Origin: an uncultured Candidatus Saccharibacteria bacterium
GTDB lineage: Bacteria > Patescibacteriota > Saccharimonadia > Saccharimonadales > Saccharimonadaceae
Reading direction: 5' to 3'
Length of the DNA stretch: 35,565 nucleotides
NCBI GenBank assembly: GCA_947166295.1
Contig: CAMVDR010000006.1
Location: 1-35,565 of the forward strand
Within the stretch, counting starts at the first letter, position 1, and the number at the start of each line of letters is the position of its first letter. Positions 33,328-35,565 of the stretch are shown in pieces. The position numbers and the translations under genes are program-made. The notes below the pieces were generated by a model, which searched no databases, was not told where the DNA came from, and saw nothing but the letters and a program-made list of their open reading frames with translations.

Positions 33328-33333
33328 ATTATA
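33328..33333 (-). promoter_or_regulatory. -10 box of the sortase gene
   Basis: TATAAT on the minus strand, 6 nt before ATG 33321; divergent from the tRNA-Leu promoter. Confidence 0.6.
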
Positions 33334-33354
33334 GCATAATTAGGGAAAATATGT

Positions 33355-33360
33355 TAAAAT
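33355..33360 (+). promoter_or_regulatory. -10 box of tRNA-Leu
   Basis: TAAAAT, 8 nt before the tRNA 5' end. Confidence 0.45.
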
Positions 33361-33368
33361 AACTACAT

Positions 33369-33455
33369 GGGCGAGTGGCGGAACTGGTAGACGCGCTAGA
33401 CTCAAAATCTTGTGATCGCAAGGTCGTGAGGGTTCAAGTCCCTCCTCGCCCACCA
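33369..33455 (+). tRNA. tRNA-Leu (anticodon CAA)
   Basis: 87 nt with a long variable arm. Acceptor GGGCGAG/CTCGCCC, anticodon loop CTCAAAA (anticodon CAA) with a T-T mismatch in the stem, variable arm around TGATCGCAAGGTCG, T-arm GAGGG-TTCAAGT-CCCTC, discriminator A and encoded CCA. Confidence 0.95.
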
Positions 33456-33494
33456 TGTTAAGACTACATCTTGGAGGTCAAGGTATAGTAAAGA

Positions 33495-33524
33495 AAACCC
33501 CTGATTTGTCGGGGGCTTTCTTTT
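33495..33524 (+). terminator. Terminator after tRNA-Leu
   Basis: A stem of ACCCC paired with GGGGG-side bases around TGATTTGTC, flanked by GAAA/TTTC and followed by TTTTG. Confidence 0.55.
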
Positions 33525-33530
33525 GTTATT

Positions 33531-33541
33531 CTCGCCCACCA
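33531..33541 (+). repeat. Direct repeat of the tRNA-Leu 3' end
   Basis: CTCGCCCACCA, identical to the tRNA's last 11 nt (33445-33455), 76 nt downstream. It looks like an attachment-site remnant or partial tRNA duplication. The rest of 33542-33614 shows nothing recognisable. Confidence 0.6.
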
Positions 33542-33614
33542 CGCAGAACAAATCCCAAAGTGGCTTCTTTTGGTTTTAGATAATCCTACACTTTTACCAA
33601 CCCTATTTTTCTTA

Positions 33615-33620
33615 TATAAT
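33615..33620 (+). promoter_or_regulatory. -10 box of the Nudix gene
   Basis: TATAAT about 65 nt before ATG 33686; gives a leader of roughly 59 nt with an SD site. Confidence 0.5.
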
Positions 33621-33685
33621 ATATAACAATAAGTTTAATATGCTACGAATTTAGCAAAATTTGAACATCGAAGGAGAATTAAAGT

Positions 33686-34171
33686 ATGCAATCAGATATT
33701 GAAAAACATTTTGCCGTAAGTGGTTTTGTTATGAACCAAGAAAAGACGAAACTATTAATGGTATATCACAAAAAATTGAATACCTGGGTCATCCCTGGGG
33801 GTCATTTAGAGGCTGACGAATATCCAGCAGATGGAGCTATTAGAGAAATTTTTGAAGAAACAGGAATTAACGCTACAGTAATTGATTCCAGCGAATTTAC
33901 ATTTAAAGGTAACAAAAAGGAATCGTCTATTGCTACACCTTACGCTATGCTTAGTGAATTCATACCAGAAAAAGGTGATAAACCTGCGCATATTCATATG
34001 GATTTTATATTTGTATGTACAACTGACGAAGATATTCCTAGAAAACGAGAAACTGAAGTTGCCGATGTGAAATGGATGACCTGGGAAGAAGTTTTAGAAT
34101 CAGACATATTTGAATCTATTAAGGAGTTCGCGAGAAAGATGGTAGACGAAAAAAGCAAAAATGTGACGTAA
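33686..34171 (+). CDS. Nudix hydrolase (161 aa)
   Basis: Hydrolyses nucleoside diphosphates linked to another group; substrate unknown. A complete Nudix box starts at about residue 37: GGHLEADEYPADGAIREIFE followed by ETGI, fitting GX5EX7REUXEEXGU. The start ATG 33686 has AAGGAGA upstream with 9-nt spacing and a true leader, unlike most neighbours. Codon use is plainer and more AT-rich than in flanking genes (few CCG/GCC codons). With the repeated tRNA-Leu 3' end just upstream, this suggests acquisition by transfer. Confidence 0.92.
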   Translation: MQSDIEKHFAVSGFVMNQEKTKLLMVYHKKLNTWVIPGGHLEADEYPADGAIREIFEETGINATVIDSSEFTFKGNKKESSIATPYAMLSEFIPEKGDKPAHIHMDFIFVCTTDEDIPRKRETEVADVKWMTWEEVLESDIFESIKEFARKMVDEKSKNVT

Positions 34172-34201
34172 CAGAAACATATAACCATTTTAGGCCTTTT
34201 T

Positions 34202-35565
34202 TTAATTACTCCGCATACACCGCACGGAGACCCCGCTGTACTTATTGCGGTTGTCGCTGCGAAGGGCGCTGGTACCATCGAAGTACAGGTAGTACGCGTT
34301 GCTATTATAGTTCCGAGAGCTAGACCACCAGCTGCCGACGCTGCCGACATTGCTCTGAGAGCCGGAGCCGAAGCTCCCGGTAGTAGCTAGCATCCCAGGG
34401 TTATTCCCGCTATCCAATAGCGTAGCCGCCGTAATATCGTTATATGTAGGTAAAGTCCAGTTTGCTGGGCAGATAGAGCCAAGTGAAGCATTATCTCGTG
34501 TCGTATTAGCGCAAGATGATGAACTGGATACGCCGGTCGTTGGGTTTGCCTTTGCCGCATACCAGTTATAATAATATTCATTACCTATATAGCGCATCCT
34601 AGCTTCACAATAGTGGTTTTGCGAGCTACTTGTCCAAGTAGTTTGATCTGGCAAGGTAAAAGCACCTTTAACATTAGAAGTAGACGAATCCAGAGCTGTA
34701 CCACCTTCTAGTCTCAGGTTACTCAACATATAACAATAGCTACCAAACTTTGCTACTGTATACGATTTACCATCTCTTTCATCGGTCACATTCACACCGC
34801 CAGGCGTATTTATGTCATTATATACAGGGCAATTAGCTACCGTCAAATCCTTCATCTTCGTATAAGAAGCGGTGCTAGAACTACCGTTAGCCGTTAGGGT
34901 TTCACTACCGTTTCCTACCGTATATGTAGTAGTAAGCAGTGTAGTGCTTGCCAAAGTCCCCTTAGAAGTATCTCTCGTCCATGGGGTAGTAGCGTCCAAT
35001 GTATGGTTAGCTGCTGGTACTACGGTGACAATATATTTAGTTCCCACCACGGCATTCTCAAATTTAGCTTCACCAGTACTGCCAACTGCATATTGTGGTG
35101 CATACTTATTACTACCATCTGCTACTATTACGGCATCTATATTATTCCCCGCTTTAAAAATGATAGTAGGTATCTCTGCCCACATCGCATAAAGCACTAA
35201 ATCATTCTCACCAGAAATTTGGTCTATCGTATAACTACCACCAGCTGCGTACTGGGTATTAGGACTATCACAGGTACCGCCATCTGCTACTGCGGTAGTA
35301 CACCAACCCACAAAATTATAACCACTTCTAGATGGGGCGCTACCTACTGTTACACTAGTATTTACAGTAGTAGTATTTACATTGCTAGGCATATTGGCTA
35401 CGGTGTCTTCTGTATTCTTATTGTAAGTTATAGTGTATGGTATCGGATTAGCTACTACTTGTACTACAAATGTATTTGTATAGCTTCCTTTAGGTACTTC
35501 CGTATCTACCCTAGCACCTATAGCTATATTGTAGTTATTAGCCGTGTTGGCATTGGCTGCGTCAG
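34202..35565 (-). CDS. FISUMP-domain surface protein with InlB-type repeat, 5' end missing
   Basis: The frame stays open to the right edge, so the start is outside the window; 453 aa are visible. The first visible part, YNIAIGARVDTEVPKGSYTN and on, corresponds to the end of the N-terminal domain seen in the other FISUMP proteins. An InlB B-type (Flg_new) repeat follows: YTITYNKNTEDTVANMPSNV ... SGYNFVGWCTT ... LVLYAMW. Then comes the FISUMP domain: SYTVAKFGSYCYMLSNLRLE, YNWYAAKANP, ICPANWTLPTYNDI, WWSSSRNYNSNAYYLYF and a terminal GVSVRCMRSN. The 3' ~320 bp are CpG-rich and the rest is CpG-poor. Confidence 0.82.
   Translation of the reverse strand, partial: DAANANTANNYNIAIGARVDTEVPKGSYTNTFVVQVVANPIPYTITYNKNTEDTVANMPSNVNTTTVNTSVTVGSAPSRSGYNFVGWCTTAVADGGTCDSPNTQYAAGGSYTIDQISGENDLVLYAMWAEIPTIIFKAGNNIDAVIVADGSNKYAPQYAVGSTGEAKFENAVVGTKYIVTVVPAANHTLDATTPWTRDTSKGTLASTTLLTTTYTVGNGSETLTANGSSSTASYTKMKDLTVANCPVYNDINTPGGVNVTDERDGKSYTVAKFGSYCYMLSNLRLEGGTALDSSTSNVKGAFTLPDQTTWTSSSQNHYCEARMRYIGNEYYYNWYAAKANPTTGVSSSSSCANTTRDNASLGSICPANWTLPTYNDITAATLLDSGNNPGMLATTGSFGSGSQSNVGSVGSWWSSSRNYNSNAYYLYFDGTSALRSDNRNKYSGVSVRCMRSN

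Overview
The window looks like a chromosomal segment of a small-genome Patescibacteria/CPR bacterium, most likely Candidatus Saccharibacteria (TM7). This is an inference from gene content: several secreted proteins with Fibrobacter-type (FISUMP) domains, a DUF3048 protein, a PIN-PhoH ATPase, a LemA-HtpX operon, compact spacing, AT-rich intergenic DNA and leaderless housekeeping genes. TGA is used as a stop (FISUMP gene ending at 366, recombinase ending at 9115), so the UGA=Gly code of Gracilibacteria/Absconditabacteria is not in use. Both window ends cut through genes.

Layout. 1-2280: start of a truncated secreted protein, then a FISUMP surface protein with a structured 5' leader. 2338-8971: UvrD/PcrA helicase, an HTH-MurA fusion, the pyk-pgk glycolytic pair and a small membrane protein. 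8982-13140: an accessory island next to tRNA-Glu(UUC). It holds a decayed tRNA-Glu copy, a large serine recombinase whose reading frame ends inside the tRNA gene, a 72-aa partner, a phased 4x11-bp repeat, at least four candidate structured RNAs and two small protein genes. 13226-17898: ligA and the lemA-htpX-membrane protein operon. 17997-20131: tRNA-Gly, a Ca2+/Na+ exchanger, an EamA-like transporter and tRNA-Cys. 20137-22113: a perfect consensus promoter and a second FISUMP gene with the same type of structured leader. 22106-25826: pth, a frameshifted PhoH-like ATPase, der and tRNA-Glu(CUC). 25901-33321: DUF3048 protein, a membrane-anchored surface protein, gltX, a DUF4367-like membrane protein, a PEGA-domain protein and a sortase. 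33369-35565: tRNA-Leu, a Nudix hydrolase and a third, truncated FISUMP gene.

The strongest candidate for something undescribed is the leader RNA shared by the two complete FISUMP genes (minus strand about 2082-2269; plus strand 20253-20435). Both transcripts should begin at arm A of an A-B-A'-B' interleaved pairing. The long A/A' helix has unrelated sequence at the two loci yet pairs almost perfectly in each, with a 7-nt bulge at the same place. The B/B' helix is nearly invariant and ends in a U-run, like a terminator. A third element, C, just before the ribosome binding site can pair with B' instead. This has the form of a pseudoknot or an attenuation switch controlling surface proteins.

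A second candidate is the RNA-rich island, especially two tandem cloverleaf-like RNAs at 11551-11722 followed by an interleaved terminator domain. A third observation is that at least ten genes have a TATAAT-like -10 box only 6-8 nt before their ATG, implying leaderless mRNAs, while FISUMP, island and operon-internal genes carry Shine-Dalgarno sites.
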